Below are positions 38,025 through 48,007 of a stretch of 64,000 nt of DNA, piece after piece. This DNA is from Diaporthe sp. PMI_573 (taxonomy: Eukaryota > Ascomycota > Sordariomycetes > Diaporthales > Diaporthaceae). The notes beneath the pieces were generated by a model. It had not been told where the DNA came from. It was given only the letters and a program-made list of their open reading frames with translations, and searched no databases. Within the stretch, counting starts at the first letter, position 1. Each line of letters opens with the position of its first letter. Location: assembly GCA_021399435.1 (NCBI GenBank), contig JAJTUP010000013.1:248001-312000 (forward strand). Reading direction: 5' to 3'. Both the position numbers and the translations under genes were made by a program.

Positions 38025-39991
38025 AAAAAAAACACCACCGTGAGCACCACCAACACCAGCTGCAGGCTGGCCAGTCCATCCTGGCCAGGCAACGTGAGAC
38101 TCAGTGTTGGGCCCCAACAATGCATGAGCATTCTCGCACTCGTGTTCAGATGCCAACGCGAGAGAGCTTTCCCAATCCTTATCTTGAGGAAAGCAAAGCT
38201 CGCCAGCCGACGCCACATCGTGCGGCAGTGATTGTGTCTGTGACAGAGTAGAGAGCCGGTCTGGAACGCGCGCGAGTCCTGCAGAAAGGCACGCACACAC
38301 TGGTTGGACACCCTCTGACCACCCCTCCCCCGCGGAGGGACTGCATTCTGTTTCGGATAAATCGGCTCCCCGCGAAGAGAACTTCCCGCGGCTGCATAAT
38401 CGCCCGACTGAGCCATGACGATAAGACAGAACATCACCCTGAACCTATCTCCAGTGGTTCTCGATCGACCAGGCCACGCCTCTTTGGGCCTTGATAACAG
38501 GGCCAACTTGTAAAGATTGCACAGTCGGTGGTCTGACATTGACGCATCACACACGTCTAGGCCTGGGAGTCCTGCATGTTCGTCACGATAGGCCCGGCCC
38601 GCAGCTACTCAGCCAAGTCTTTGCAACGTCGGCTGGGCAGGTGGCTTGCTGTGGGTGGCACGCTGAGGTCTGAATTGCTACATTCTGCGGTCCCCACAAG
38701 ATACATGCCGTGATTAAGCAAGAGCAGAGAGCAGGCAGATGGCTGCATGGACGGCTGCAAGGGAGGCTGGGCAGCATTTCACATCGGTATGTGCACGCCC
38801 ATACACAGTACATGATGAGACTCCTGAATCTCCTCCACGTGCAGGGTCGGCCCAAATGGCAACCGTGACCTGCCAAGAGAAACAACCGTATGTATACAGC
38901 ACAATGCCTTGATTCTCGGCTTTAGTTTCCTTGCAATGTCTACGCACTGTAACAGTAGTACGTGTCGTACACACACACACACCTAGCAATTACCTGCAGC
39001 CAAGGCCGGCCGGGGGTAAGCTTGAATGTGCTGCATATGCATCAGCAAATCAAGCGCATCACTGAGGTGCAGCTTCCTCCCGCATGTCAGCATTCTGCTT
39101 CAGCCTATGCAGACCGGGGCCGTTGGCGGCAAGTGATGTGCCAGTGGACTGCAACGACACGTGATAGCGCCATTATACCTGTTAAATCCACCTACCACGT
39201 TACACGTCTCTAAACACGCGGCGTAAATGTAGCTTATGGCAAATGATCGTCGGGGATGATGCGTTGCCGTCACAGATGAGGAGGCAGGGGCAAATTCACC
39301 GTGCCAGGCGTGCCCGACACCCACCACCTCCTTCAGACACGGCGCTCTTGAATGCCAATTACGTATCGCTCACATCCGGACATCCTGGCATGTTCTAACG
39401 GTAACGGTAGCAGTCAATGTTTGGTGGGTTTTTCTTTCCCCCGGGCGTGCTCAAGTCCCGTGTCTTTCGGCGGCGCTGGAGTGAAGATTTGTTAGGATAT
39501 ATCTCAACCCTTCGGAGTCATGGTACGATGAACAAAATCCGCGCTCGCGGCGGCCGCCCGAGTGGGGTTGTTGACATCTGAAACCTAGCTGTTGCGACGC
39601 TGTTGCGACGCTGTTGTACACAAATAAATGTCTAGCCTATCCCCGCGCACATGTGTTTGATTCGCTGGTAAAATGCGCCAATGCCCAAGTAGTCTCAACT
39701 GCTGCGCAAGACACGCAGACGGGAACCAGGCGGCACGCTAGTCCGGCGCGTTAGCTTTGCGGGACGGGCCAGTGGATTGACAGTTGCCACTAGCTTTATG
39801 CCGTGAGCATGACGTCCAATAAGGGAGTGAGTGAGATGGCAGTGCGAGGCGGTGGTGTTGGAGCATAAGAGACTTGTGATGTCAACTCACAAGAGAATCG
39901 AAGGATGCCCTTTCTTTCCTTTGCTGAATTAACTAGCCGTAGCTTGTCTTTGAAACGCCCGCATATACTTACTGCACACAAAATTGCCATC
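38025..39991. other. spacer before the first P450 gene
   Basis: No recognisable gene. An 11-nt direct repeat (ttgcgacgctg) occurs twice in tandem at about 39592-39614. The last 200 bases are the presumed P450 promoter; a short in-frame extension from 39905 was not used as the start. Confidence 0.4.
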
Positions 39992-42040
39992 ATGACACTG
40001 ACGTCTCGCATGAACATTCCGTGGCACGGTTCCAATGTGTCCACCGCCCCCTCCTTCACGCCCATTCTTCCTGGATTCTTGGTTGGTCCCGTTGCCACCC
40101 TCACCATCGCCTTTGTGCTCGTCTTCATCGCGACTGTCGTCTCAGTGAAGTCCAAACCCTCGATCCCAAAGGGGAAGCCAATCCCGCTACTCAACCCCAA
40201 GCGCTGGTTCGAGCTGTCCACAGCCCGCGCCCGCCGCGAATATGACACGGACAGCTGGAACGTGACGCACAAGGGTATGGTAGAGTATCATGGCGAGCCC
40301 TTCCGCCTGCTTATGATGGAACTTGAGGGTGAGCAGCTTTCGTACTCAATCTGAATCCCTTCAAGAAGGGGCATCTTTTTATCTGTAGTCTGTATTTCAA
40401 ACATTTGCTAGGCCGCAGCTTTGGCGACAACCATGGCTAAAGTGTGGTCCGTTATTCTCATATATATATATGAATTTCTAGGCTTTGCGTTTTATTAGTT
40501 GACTTTGAATGCTGCAGGCGCCGAGACCGTGGTCCTGCCGCCCCGGTACGCAAACGAGCTCAAGAACGACGACCGCCTCAGCTTCACCTCCCTCAAGGCG
40601 AAGGGCATGCATAGCACGCTCCCGGGCTTCAAGGCGGTTGGGACGCTCGATCAAGACAACCGTATCATCCAGATAGTGGCACAGCAGGACCTGACGCGCT
40701 CGCTGCCGCGACTAACCCCGGCACTCTCGTCCGAATGCGCCGTGGCGCTTAAGGATGCGGTCGGCGATGGGAAAGAATGGCACGATGTCGTGGTCAGGCG
40801 CGGTATTAGTCTACCACTGGTGGCTCGCCTTAGCACTCTGGCTTTCATGGGGCACGAGTCGTGCTACGATCGCGAGTGGATTGACATTGTCATCGATTTT
40901 ACCGTGAACATTATGCTGGCGAGCGTGGCGCTCCATGCCTGGCCGCGCTGGCTGCGGCCCCTTGCGAATTATTTCATACCGGAGTGCCGGGTCCTGCGGG
41001 CTCAGGAGCGCCGGGCCCGGGACATCATCGAGGAGAAGCTCGCGGCACGGCGGAAGTTCAGGGACAAGGAGGCAGATCTGGGTAGCGGCAGAGAGACACA
41101 GCCCAGCAACGCGTTGGATTGGTTCCATAGCCAGCACCAGAGGTTGGGAGGCCAGTATCTGCCCGCAGAGACGCAACTTATGCTAAGCTTTGGAGCAATT
41201 CATACCACGGCTGATCTGCTTACGCAGGTGGTTTTGGACCTGGCGCTGCACCGGGACTTGATGGAGCCATTGAGGAGGGAGATCGTAGAGGCGCTGGATG
41301 GGAGGCCGATCGACAAGGCGGCCACGCAGAAGATGAAGCTTCTGGACAGCGTAATGAAGGAGACCCAGAGGTTGAAGCCGATGCAGATCAGTGAGTCTCT
41401 TGCTTTGTGATGTCTCCGGGTTTGCTCATGCGGTTTGAGCAGGCACGTAGGGGGAACCTAGTGGGAACTTTCTCTACTCGAAGCGGGGAGGAGATGATCA
41501 GAAGGCTGACACTACTTGTGCCACAGAATTCATGGAGCGAGACGTCCTTGAGGATGTCACCCTTTCAGGCAACATCCAACTCAAACGCGGCTCAGCAACA
41601 ATGATCATGTCGAGACTGCGAGATCCCACGCTGTATGAGAGGCCGGACGAGTACGACGGATACAGGTTCTACAGAATGAGGCAGCAAGCTGGGAAGGATA
41701 AGGTAAGTTCACACTTCAGCATAGCACGAGCGCCTTGCTGTCCTCGTACGAGAGCAATGCACTGACAAGGCGTCGATACATCTTACAGGCTGGTCAGCTC
41801 GTCACGACGACGGCAGACTTCCCTGCGTTTGGATACGGCCACCATGCTTGCCCTGGACGCTTCTTCGCCACGCATGAAGTGAAGCTGGCAATCTGTCACC
41901 TGCTGCTCAAGTACGACTGGAAGCTTGGTGAAGGGGCGGATGAGCCGAAATGGCGAGCGAAAGGGAACCTCCTCGACTGTGACGGGCTAGCCAAGATTAC
42001 TATCCGCAGGCGGGAGACTGGAGAAGAGACGGCGCTGTGA
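39992..42040 (+). CDS. cytochrome P450 monooxygenase (fungal, membrane anchored)
   Basis: Four exons, 39992-40328, 40518-41390, 41527-41702 and 41789-42040, join to 1638 nt, giving 545 residues. The start at 39992 has A at -3 and places a single hydrophobic anchor at about residues 28-51; an in-frame ATG at 39905 is possible. The class signatures are in order: an I-helix-like segment 'SFGAIHTTADLLTQ' near 337, ExxR as 'KETQRLKP' near 394, 'YDGYRFYRMR', and the heme loop 'FGYGHHACPGRFFA' with Cys483 as the thiolate ligand. The HHACPG form is typical of the ent-kaurene-oxidase-like group of ascomycete P450s, so a terpene or other lipophilic substrate is plausible but not shown. The usual acidic residue before the I-helix Thr is His here. 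It acts at the endoplasmic reticulum with a reductase not encoded nearby. CSN4 follows on the same strand. Confidence 0.88.
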
Positions 42041-42674
42041 GAGATCAGATTATTAAGAAACACCGTCTCCCGTTCTTGTTCCCGCTGAGGCTCAGTCACT
42101 TCCAAGCTGTTCTGGCCGGGGTTGAGCATGGCGATGGAAAGTGAGGAGCAGGAGAAGACATTTTCATGGGTGGACCCGCACAGGAAACCAGCCCGCCTTG
42201 GGGTTGAATCCCATAGCTTCATCCGCTCGTATATTGTAGTTCGCTGAGCCGGGCAGTAACGAATAGTCCAGATTGTCCCCATTTTGTGCATCGGGAGCGA
42301 TAACACGGAGCAAGTAGGGAGAGCTCAGAGCAGGCTTATCTTATCAGATCTTATCGTAGCTTCCCGCCGCCCCCCCCCCCCCCAACCCCACGGGCTAGAG
42401 GCCAACAGCAAGCAGCCAGACCGTTTGCACGTTGAGGTTGAGCGAGAACTCCCAGGGTGAAGCCCCTCCCCCCCGTTCTGTTTCGGAAGAGTGCAGTGTG
42501 CGAGATAGTATTGTGCTATTTCTGCTCTCATGGGCAAGCAGGCAACCCTCTGTGCCGCCCCGCTCCCTCTCCGCCCAACGTCGCCGACGTCAACCAAACG
42601 AGCAACACACAAGCGGCACACGCTCTACTAACTCTGATCCCGTGACGCCGCACCACACGACACCACACGAAACG
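42041..42674. other. spacer, P450 3' end to CSN4 promoter
   Basis: Contains a C14 run at about 42370-42383 and the pyrimidine-rich CSN4 leader. No gene seen. Confidence 0.5.
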
Positions 42675-43838
42675 ATGGCCTCGCAGCAGATTCCCGAGGA
42701 GGCCGTGGCCATCCAGAATACCCTCTCCCAGGCACAGTCCGCGCCTGACTTCAACCAGACCGCAGATCAGATCTTCGCCTCGTCGCTGGGCATCGTGCAT
42801 ACACGCACCCTGCTGAACTCGCTCATCACCACCCTCCGCCAGCACCGGGACTTGGACCTGTGGATCGATGTTGGCACCCACCTGCTCGAGGCCCTGACTG
42901 CCTCGCCAACCTCGTCGTCCTCCTTCATCGAGCAGACCGCGACCCTCCGCGAACTGATAGCCGAGGCCCACGAGGAGAACGAGGACTTCCGCGATGCTGC
43001 CCTGGTGTTGGCCGAGATCCCGCTCGAGACGTCGCAGCGCCGCGTCAGCGATGAGGACAAGGCCCGCGTATGGGTTCGCATCATGCGCAACCACCTCGAG
43101 GTCGACGACCCCACCGCCGCCGAGGCCTACCTGAACAAGCTCAAGAACGTCATTTTCGCCATCGCTGACCCGACCCTGCAGCTGCACTTCAAGCTCAGCC
43201 AGGCCCGCATCAACGACGCCAAGCGCCAGTTCCTCGCTGCCAGCCAGGCCTACCACGACATCTCCTTCAGCAGCGCCATCGCCGACGATGAGCGCTTGCA
43301 CACCCTCGCCATGGCGATCAAGTGCGCCATCCTCGCCCCCGCCGGGCCACAGCGGTCGCGCGCCCTCGGCCGCCTGTACAAGGACGAGCGCGCCCCCTCA
43401 CTCGACGAGTTCGCCATCCTCGAGAAGATGTTCCTCGATCGCCTCGTCGCCCCCGCCGAGATCGACGCCTTCGCCAAGGGCCTACAGCCCCACCAGCTGG
43501 CCACCACCGCCGACGGCAGCACAGTGCTGGCCCGCGCCATGGTCGAGCACAACCTGCTGGCCGCCTCGCGCCTCTACGTCAACGTCGACCTCGACGCCCT
43601 GGGCGTGCTGCTGGGGCTCGACGGCGAGAGGGCAGAGGATACAACTGGCCGTATGATCGAGCAGGGCCGCCTAGACGGCCACATCGACCAGATCGACCGC
43701 TGTGTCTGGTTTGACGACTCCCGCACCATCGCCCAGTGGGACAGCCACGTGCTCGGGGTCGCCGAGGATGTCGAAAGCGTTGTTGGGCACATGCAGAAGG
43801 AGCTCCCCGACTTCGTTTCCCAGAACCTGGTAGTGTAG
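42675..43838 (+). CDS. CSN4: COP9 signalosome subunit 4
   Basis: A single exon of 387 residues starting 'MASQQIPEEAVAIQNTLSQA' at the ATG of ACGATGG; upstream in-frame sequence is leader-like. It is a PCI-domain subunit of the COP9 signalosome, which removes NEDD8 from cullins and so controls SCF-type ubiquitin ligases; in aspergilli the complex is needed for development and light response. Helical repeats run through about residue 230 ('FRDAALVLAEIPLETSQRRV', 'YLNKLKNVIFAIADPTLQL', 'RINDAKRQFLAASQAYHDIS'). The winged-helix PCI part follows ('DERAPSLDEFAILEKMFLDR', 'LAASRLYVNVDLDALGVLLG', 'MIEQGRLDGHIDQIDRCVWF'). These match CSN4 rather than the related Rpn5 in length and in 'IRLP'-like interval. 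The length is close to that of known fungal CSN4. Confidence 0.92.
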   Translation: MASQQIPEEAVAIQNTLSQAQSAPDFNQTADQIFASSLGIVHTRTLLNSLITTLRQHRDLDLWIDVGTHLLEALTASPTSSSSFIEQTATLRELIAEAHEENEDFRDAALVLAEIPLETSQRRVSDEDKARVWVRIMRNHLEVDDPTAAEAYLNKLKNVIFAIADPTLQLHFKLSQARINDAKRQFLAASQAYHDISFSSAIADDERLHTLAMAIKCAILAPAGPQRSRALGRLYKDERAPSLDEFAILEKMFLDRLVAPAEIDAFAKGLQPHQLATTADGSTVLARAMVEHNLLAASRLYVNVDLDALGVLLGLDGERAEDTTGRMIEQGRLDGHIDQIDRCVWFDDSRTIAQWDSHVLGVAEDVESVVGHMQKELPDFVSQNLVV

Positions 43839-44503
43839 CCTGATGCCTCGGACACTAGCTCTGGGGCGCCTGCGCAGGAGGACCAGGGAGTTGAAAGAGG
43901 CGACAAGTTGGACGAGCTGGCTGACTTCCTCGACCCCTGGAGACATTGAGTGAGAGGTTCAACACCATAGAGATGTGCGTCAGCGTAGGGGGGGGGGCAT
44001 TTCAAGGGGGAGCGGTCTATAAGAGCATGGTCCGGACGGAGGAGAAAGGTCCAGAGGGGATCAGCGCAGAATTGACCGACCCAGAGGAGAAATGGCCCCG
44101 AGGAGCCAGCACAGAGAAGAGCATCCAGATGAAGAGGAGAAGGCCACAGTGGATAGTATCTAGGAAAGAGAGGCTCGGTGCATATATCTGCTGTGGTTGG
44201 TTGGGCTGGGACTCACGAGCTCCGGCCAAAGTCTAATGGATTCAGGGCTACCGGCCAAGGAGGGAGAGCGCCGGTACCTCATACATAAATAACAGCATTC
44301 ACGAAGGCACGACATTCCAATGATAATAGACAATTTCACTAATACCCAACAACGCTTACAGAAAAGTGGGTGACGGCGCCTATGTGACCCTCTAACCAAC
44401 GCCGTGCTGTGTCGTACCAAGTGTATCCATCCCAGACATCCCAGCCGTTTCGACATATAAAACATTAAATTGCAACCGAGAGCCGAGGTCACAGTACCGT
44501 GGC
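43839..44503. other. spacer between CSN4 and SGNH hydrolase 3' ends
   Basis: A convergent 3' region with a short G-run near 43990. Purine-rich plus strand, no gene seen. Confidence 0.5.
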
Positions 44504-45502
44504 TCATTCCAGGTCCTTCCTCCTGACTACATAGTAACCGTGCTCCAGCTTGTGCTCGTCACCGTCCTCCTCCTCGAACACCTTATCGTCGTCCCTGAAT
44601 ATCTTCCTGCGCCTCGTGGTGCCGGCGCCGTTGACCTGCTGCGGCTGTAAACGCCCGGGCGGCATGATGATCTCGACGAGGCGGGCGGCGATCTTCTCGC
44701 CCATGAGGTCGTAGCCAGCGGGAGTCAGGTGGATATGGTCGTCCCAGTAGGTCTTGCGCTCCTCCGGGGCGAGGGACCAGAAGGGGATCGCGGTGTTGAG
44801 GTCGAAAGTGAAGCTGGATTGCGCGGGGAACAGTGTCAGTCAGCTGCCAGGGAGCCACGGGAGAAACGAAAGACGAGATGTGACCTACAAGTTCTCCTGC
44901 CGGTGTCCGAGTATCAACTCATTCAGCTCGTCCCGCCTTGCCTTGACCCTCTGCCCAATCTGTCCCCTGATGCCCGCCTCTGGCACGGTGCACGCGAGCA
45001 CGCGGCCCCCCTTGCTGAGGGCGACGTCCCACACGTCCCGCAGCGCCTTGTAGATGTCCTCGGCGGTGAACTGGAAGGCGAGGTCGTTGGTGCCGCCCAG
45101 GATCACGGTCCAGTCGTAGGGGGTGCCGCCGCCCTTGGTCAGGAACTTGGGCTCGATGCGCCGCAGGAAGCGCGACCCGGCTGTGCACACCACGTCCCCG
45201 GGAAGCCCGTCCGCATGCGCATCGATGTTGAGCGAGGGGAAGGATTCCGACAGGACGGCCGTCAGGCGCTGCGAGTACGGGTGCGATACGCTGCCCAGCT
45301 GCGAGTAGCCCGACGTCAGGGAGTCGCCGAAGCAGAGGATGCGGAGGGAGCGTTTTGGTTTCTGGCGCGCGGTGCGGGAGGGCGACGATGCAGGGTCGTC
45401 GCTTGGTTGCTTGTTGGTTCTTGTGTCTGTGGAGAGCGAGGGGCTCGGCAGGCCCGGGGGGTTTGCAGGGGAGGGGGAAGAGGGCGTCGTCGTCGTCGCC
45501 AT
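44504..45502 (-). CDS. SGNH/GDSL-family hydrolase
   Basis: Two exons, 44889-45502 and 44504-44813, with a 75-nt phase-2 intron, encode 307 residues. The fold signature blocks are all present: block I 'ILCFGDSLTSGYSQLG' with nucleophile Ser61, the Gly block in 'DADGLPGD'-like text, block III 'VILGGTNDLAF', and block V 'DDHIHLTPAGYDLM' supplying Asp and His. It should hydrolyse an ester (lipid, acetylated sugar or small ester). It has no clear signal peptide, so probably intracellular. The first ~50 residues are Pro/Ser/Thr-rich. An in-frame ATG at 45640 would add 46 basic residues that could form a mitochondrial presequence; I chose 45502 because it has G at +4 and starts nearer the conserved core. 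It converges with CSN4. Confidence 0.85.
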
Positions 45503-46031
45503 TTGTGGCGGGTCGCTTGGGCGGGTGCGCCTCAGCTGTAAGCGGCGTGCAAGGCGGGCAAAGGGGTTTAGCAACTTCAGACTGGGCAAATGAATCTGGG
45601 GAAATTGGTCTGAAGAGTATTTCCGGTCATGAGCGGTCAAAGACGTAGCGCAATGTGGGGGAGGGGGGTCAGAATGTAGCCAAGTGATGAGGATGTCACG
45701 GGCCCAGGCAGCCAGCGGCGTGTTGGATACGGTCGGTCATTCATAGAGATGCGGATGACGCTGCTGCACCTGGGCGCGGGGCCCATGCACTTGGAGTGGA
45801 GGGGGGAGGGGGCCGATAAGACGATCGATAAGGAGCCCAGACAAAGCATTCGTTGGGAGGGGGGGGTACATGATCAGGTAACTCTACAAGAGCAGAAATC
45901 CTTCCGAGGCCTTGAATGCCAAATGGAACAGCGCAAACATATGCCGGCCCATGCAAATGAAACAGAAACAGATGCCATCAAATTCAATGTCGTCCTCCAT
46001 CTGAAGTCAAACCAACCCTCACTCTTCCAGC
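45503..46031. other. spacer, SGNH hydrolase promoter side
   Basis: Contains several G-runs (45662-45667, 45803-45810, 45857-45865). No gene seen. Confidence 0.45.
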
Positions 46032-46867
46032 TCAGTCCTTGCGAGGAGGGCCTTCGAAGGCCTCCATCACCAGCCCATCATTGCTCAACGGCTGAATCGA
46101 GGCCGTGTCCCGGGCGGCGCTGCCATACTGGCCTTGGATTATCTTGTCGAGGGGGTCCACACAGCCCCTTCACAATTGTGTTAGCAAATGTCTCCATCAT
46201 CTCTTGGGTGCCTGAGGTACTGTCGGGGCCGGTGCATGTGGTCAGAACAGAGGGAGGAGACGGAAGACCAACTGGTTGTAGGCGAAGTGCTGTTCAGGCT
46301 TGTCTTGGAGCCAACATATGCACCACTGATTGCACCTTTTATCCCACAGTCAACTCACGTTCTTTGAAACAGCACTTAGCACCTGAGGATACAGAGACAT
46401 CAGACTTACCAACCCACCCTCTCTTTGTTGAGTCTGTACCAAGCTGAGTGTCTTTCCAACTTCTTCTTCTGGTACTTTGTCCCTGCGCCACCCATGGTCA
46501 GCCATCAATACATCTCGACATGTGCAAAACCTGTTTGGAGCTCCTTACCATCAGGCTTGCACTCGAACCACGCCCTGCAAACCTGGTTTGGTGTTTTTGA
46601 CCCAGGCATGTTTGGCGCATTAGGTGTGTCTTTCGCGTCCACGGGGCATATGAGATCGTACCGTAAGAGCAGTTGGGATATCGGTATTGGGCCACCTTGA
46701 CGCCCTGCAAGCTCCTCGCCCCAGGTACCGTGGAGCTCGTGGTTGACAGGGACCGCAACCTCACCCATGCTGGCGATGTGATCATCATCGAATTGGCGCG
46801 TGACTGCAGCCTTGGACGCGGTGAGAAGTCCCAGCAGGACGAATAGGACGGAATGATGAAGATTCAT
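46032..46867 (-). CDS. small secreted protein gene with an apparent frameshift
   Basis: It begins at 46867 with a clear signal peptide, 'MNLHHSVLFVLLGLLTASKA'. The proposed exons are 46549-46867, 46410-46482 and 46032-46219. The first intron (66 nt) has donor GTAAGG, branch-like GCTGAC and acceptor GCGCAG; the second (190 nt) has GTAAGT and GACAG. Unspliced, the first exon reads to a stop at 46505 (120 residues). In the third exon two overlapping frames each look coding: one reads 'TSGTQEMMETFANTIVKG', and the other, one base shifted, 'VDPLDKIIQGQYGSAARD' to a TGA at 46032-46034. The switch falls at the CCCC run at 46165-46168, so the sum of exons is one base over a multiple of three. Either the assembly has an extra base there or the gene is broken. 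The cysteines are few and spaced. No family is recognised; an extracellular role is inferred from the signal peptide only. Confidence 0.5.
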
Positions 46868-48007
46868 CTTGCTTGGTGTCTGGGATGATTCTGCTTGGGA
46901 CAGTATGAAGGACTAGGTGGTGCCGTTGGAGGAAATGAAGTTGAAGACTGGCGGGCAAAGCGCCGAGAAAGCTGGCTGGGGCCCGCTGGGGTTGTGGGTC
47001 GCGAAGAATGGTGATCTCGAGGTAAGGAAGGCACTTGCCTAGAAGGAAAGGATGGTTGCAAATCAGTGGGGAGGAGGAAAGTGTGACCTAGGTATGCAAG
47101 CAAATGGCCTCTGGATGCATAAGTGGCAGGCACCTGCAAGTACAGATGGGCTGGACTGGGTTTATGCTCGAGGGATAAGTTCCACCAGGGTCCTACAGAG
47201 TGTTGACCCGAGACTTACGAGTCTCATACCAGTATAGACGGGCTCAATGGAGACCAGTCCGAGATCAACTTCCTAGAGCCGCTCCCAACTCAGTATCCCA
47301 AGTCAGACACCCAGACACATCAGCACTGCATATAATATTGTGAACAGTAACAAGCCTCTCGCAATTTAATATTCTCACTCATAATATAACCACTCTTGTA
47401 CACATCTGGTCCGCCACTGACCATTCTGCATCACCTCTTACTCTGGAGGCAGGGCACTCTTTCAACTGATGCTCCTATGGGATGACCTCTTCTAGAACAA
47501 CCTCTTGTAGACTAGTCTTCCCAGGGAAGACCTCCTGTGGGAAAACCCTCTGCGATACAACTTCCTATAGACTAATCAGACAGAAGGTAAGTAAACCAAA
47601 GGGGCCCATAATGATGTCTTCGTCATTTTTTAGAATGTGGCTCTGTACATTGAAGGTCCTCGTTCTTCCGCTTCTAGGTTCGATTAGATGCATGCACTAT
47701 CGCACATTGCAACAGCGGGTCAGCGGTCCTATTCACCTATCGGGTGGTCGCTTTGCATGTGCGTACCCAATTTTCAAAGTGGCACAGCACTCCTCGACGT
47801 GAATCCACGACACCTCAATAGATCCCAGGATTCTCTTGGAGGCGCCGCCTCATTCTCAAACGGCGTTTATTCCCAACGGGACTTGCTCTTAAGAAATCTG
47901 CCCTGAAGAAAACGTCACTGCAGATTCATCCCTCCCGCTTGGGCTAAAGGTCCGTCTTCAGCCATTCAGTCCGCTTCATCAGATTTGGAAATTCTCCAAG
48001 AGCAGCT
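46868..48007. other. divergent intergenic region with a degenerate 15-bp repeat
   Basis: Promoters of the small secreted gene and of the HET gene lie back to back here. The 15-bp array is listed separately. No other feature recognised. Confidence 0.5.
47468..47572. repeat. degenerate 15-bp tandem repeat, about seven units
   Basis: Written in rows of 15 bases, the sequence aligns as variants of a consensus like RACCTCYTRTRGRVN. The best-preserved units (caacctcttgtagac and caacttcctatagac) are 60 bases apart. The period equals five codons, but all frames hold stops or short open reading only, so a decayed coding repeat is possible but not shown. Confidence 0.65.

Noticed and set aside
42528..43301. 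257-codon minus-strand frame
   Set aside because: Antisense of CSN4.
44729..45541. 270-codon plus-strand frame
   Set aside because: Antisense of the SGNH hydrolase exon.
46505..46548. Unspliced C-terminus of the small secreted protein ending at 46505
   Set aside because: A near-consensus intron (GTAAGG, GCTGAC, GCAG) starts inside it, so read-through is less likely, though not excluded.
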